From Hedera helix (taxonomy: Eukaryota > Streptophyta > Magnoliopsida > Apiales > Araliaceae), in NCBI GenBank assembly GCA_947179155.2, contig OX359264.1, positions 44,491,202 to 44,555,201 on the forward strand: a DNA stretch of 64,000 nt, read 5' to 3'. Position numbers and translations under genes: made by a program. Positions 61,340 to 64,000 of the stretch are shown piece after piece (within the stretch, counting starts at the first letter, position 1; every line of letters begins with the position of its first letter). The notes below the pieces were generated by a model. That model did no database searches and had not been told where the DNA came from. It worked only from the letters and a program-made list of their open reading frames with translations.

Positions 61340-63719
61340 GCAAGCAATGTTCACCCATTCTACCATTCATTTTCAAGCTCAAAAATCAAAGTATCAAAGC
61401 TATACATATATTGAGAGAGAGTTCTTGTGAGTTACTATCTTGGATATTGTAAAGAAATAGTTAAAGCTTGCAAACACCAAGGGTACAATCTCTTATAGTT
61501 TTTATGTTCGATTTTTCTTTCGTCTTAAATTTTCAAAAAGCTCAAGAACGCGAGTCGTAGCCATGTACGATTGTCGTTCTTCGTGTTCTTCACCTGTTCT
61601 TGAGCATTTATACATTTTGTAGTAGTTATAATGTCGAATTTCAATTCGTAGGTTAAAGCTTAATGAACATACGTAGTGGTCATGTACGGTTCATCCGTTC
61701 TCCGCGTTTGCGTATGTTCTTGAGCATTTTATAAATTGTTTTAATCAATTATGCAAGCCGTTATAATGACCAATTTTTGTCAATTATAAAGTGTTATAAT
61801 CACTTATGTAAGCAGTTATAATGCTCAAAGTATTTCAAGTACGAAAACCAAAAGCTCAAGAACATAGTCGTTACCATGTACGGTTTATTCGTTCTTCGTG
61901 TTCTTCGTGCGTTCTTGAGCAAAAGTCATGAATCTTTCTATGAGAAGGTTTGTGATTTGTTATTTTTATGTTATAAAGTGATATTGAGTCTTACAACATG
62001 ATTTCTTAAAGATTTAAAACAAGCGGTACCATGTTTCACATGGTTAACCCTAAAAATATTGTTCAAAGTAAGCATACTGACCTTTCTGCTAAAATTACGA
62101 AATTTTAAAGTCCTAATCTGCCTTAGTAACCTAAATGAAAGTTGTATATCATGAAATTATAAGCACTTTAGACTCAAAAATCAAATTAAAATGTTTTCGG
62201 ATGACAAAGTTATGGCAGTTACCGGAAAGGACGTCGAAGCTGAAAATCTTAAGGGTAATTCGGGTGGAAGCACTAAATTTTAAGTTTTTGAGTTAGCAAA
62301 TTTTTCTAAAAATTCCACCAATGAAAATAGTCTAGTTTAGTGATAAAAACAAGTATAGAACAAAAAAAATTCGATGAACTAACATTCGGTACACGAAACC
62401 CTTTGTATAGGCGCTTTAAACGATTACCGGGAAACCCTAATTTGTGCTAAAGGCAAGTTTTCTATCCTTAAACTTTGTTTACTTGTTTTCTATGTGATTT
62501 ATACATTTTGTGTATGCAACGTGTTATAAATCTTTTATACGAGAGTTATTGCTTCTTGTTTCGGCATAACTTGCAAAATAAAATGATTATTCGTGATAAG
62601 TTCGAATCATGCTTTATTATATCAAACCAAGTTGTCTTGGGGCGATCCTGACATGTGAAGTAAACTGAGATGAACAAATATGTATTAATGTTCTTGATCT
62701 GTCCAGTGTATTGCATAGTTCAAGGTCTAACCACCACTCAGTCTTACTATGTTAAAACATTTGTAAATATCAATTGTTATTCCATGAGTCCTTACAATCC
62801 TTATCGGTGTGAGTTCACTTATATGTTATGTGTTTAAGACTTGTTGAGAATTTTAGCTCACCCTTGCATATAAACCTAATGTGCAGACAAACCTGAGAGC
62901 TCCGGCTCGGAGAAGAAAGGAAAGTAGAAATGCGTAGACTAGTTTACTGCTTTCCTTAACTGTAGTCATAATGACATTTTGTAATAAGAACAAGTTCAAC
63001 ACATGTAACCGAATATTATATGAATATTATCAAGTTTTATCACATTCTCTTGTTACATCTTTACTTTGATTAAACTTAGAATTGTTAAAACTTAACATAG
63101 TATTAATAATGATCTATTTATCTGGATGAGGATAGGTAAATAACTTGTGAGTATTGTACATCCGAGACAGGACTAAGCGATGTTGACTGGTCAAATCCAT
63201 CGTTAAGGTTCCTCGGACCTAGGTATAACTCGTTATTACTATTCTTAATGTCGGATAAGTAGGATTATTAATATGAAGAGATATCACTATAACCAAATAC
63301 GTTTCGAATGAGGGTCTTAACTATTTGGGTAATGTTCTGTACGGAAAGAGAATTTTGCACCGGACAAAGATACAACCATTTGTTATGGATAAAGATGCAA
63401 ACATTTATCACGGGTGAAGATGCAAACATTCACCGCGAGATTCTCTGTTCCCAAGAGCCGTCCTAATGATTTAATGCCATGAATATTGGAACATATAAAG
63501 TTATAGAATATCTAAATATTAAGGATAAAATGTTATGTTTGAGTGTTAAGTCTCTTGTATTGATTACAAGGACTTGATATAAAATAATGAAAAATCTTTG
63601 GGAATTAAGATGAGAACTTTGTTTGAGAATAAAGGAAATCATCTATAAACCTATTGATTTAGCATTTATAGTGAGCATCAAGTCATCTGTAGTAAGTATA
63701 GTGATTTGGGGGCGTCACA

Positions 63720-64000
63720 ATAGTCCTTGACACTTTCTTAACGAAAAGGCAAAGAGAGGTAACTCCATAACTCTTGTTGGTGGAGATTTGACTCTTCAAT
63801 TTGATAAGTATGATATATTTTATAGCGTTGAAATAAACTATTAATACTTAAATTTTTGGATTTTTTTTATAAAAAAAATAAATAATGAAATACCCTTCCT
63901 ATAAGTTAACTTATGACCAATCAAAAATATCTGGTTAACTCAACCAAGATAGACAATCGTTCTCTTTATTAAATATAGTTATTGGTACATTGCACACTAG
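63720..64000. other. Flank of LTR D; start of the next tandem unit junction
   Basis: Equals 49542-49823, which at 49830 runs into the 3' flank of a P450. No gene lies in this piece. By comparison, another P450 3' flank should begin within about 20 bp of the window end. Confidence 0.7.

Larger units (their letters stand above)
60091..63719 (+). mobile_element. Solo LTR, family D, 3.6 kb, with TSD ATAGT
   Basis: Starts TGTAATATTTCGAAC and ends GGGGGCGTCACA. The exact 5-bp duplication ATAGT lies at 60086-60090 and 63720-63724. There is no internal domain, so it is a solo LTR. It shares leader and tail blocks with family B (for example AACGCGAGTCGTAGCCATGT at about 61548 and the block from 63100 on) but has its own front with degenerate repeats at 60340-60800. 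The TATA box is at 61332-61339. Open frames at 60613-60887 and 61197-61382 have no domains. Its 3' part is duplicated at 48666-49541. Confidence 0.92.

Overview
The window is plant nuclear DNA, most likely from a eudicot. It is AT-rich, the two coding genes are intron-containing plant cytochrome P450s, and most other sequence is long-terminal-repeat (LTR) retrotransposons, MITEs, a Helitron and a Mutator-like element. There is nothing prokaryotic: no operons, no CRISPR array, and no rRNA or tRNA genes were seen. The species cannot be named from sequence alone.

Only two genes look intact. Both lie on the minus strand, at 7103-8713 and 50158-51768. Each has two exons and a 114-bp phase-0 intron and encodes a 498-residue microsomal P450 of the CYP71 clan that most resembles the CYP736A family. 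The two proteins differ at five residues, all in exon 2. A third copy survives as a 141-bp C-terminal stub at 48525-48665.

The layout is a segmental duplication later broken up by mobile elements. Copy 1 spans 1-14921 and copy 2 spans about 26924-54140. Both copies carry the tail of a family-B LTR, a Ty3/gypsy integrase fragment, a Stowaway-type MITE, a small CACTA element, the P450 and its upstream region. Copy 2 has gained a 3.1-kb Helitron (29386-32494) and an 11.4-kb non-autonomous giant-LTR retrotransposon (33771-45169). Each has a clean empty site in copy 1. Copy 1 keeps a 0.75-kb tandem repeat containing a 3.0-kb LTR (9771-14310), which copy 2 appears to have lost by recombination.

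Between the copies, 14922-28549 holds another non-autonomous element with unequal LTRs, whose leader is interrupted by a 4.7-kb solo LTR. From 48666 to the window end a second, smaller tandem period of about 14.2 kb is visible. The sequence 48666-49823 recurs at 62855-64000, which predicts another P450 copy just beyond base 64000. The right part also holds a 1.84-kb Mutator-like element (54516-56353) and two solo LTRs (56798-59905 and 60091-63719), all with exact target-site duplications.

Overall this is a young P450 cluster whose copy number and promoters are being reshaped by retroelement insertion, LTR-LTR recombination and deletion. All comparisons were made by eye; percentages and ages are not computed.
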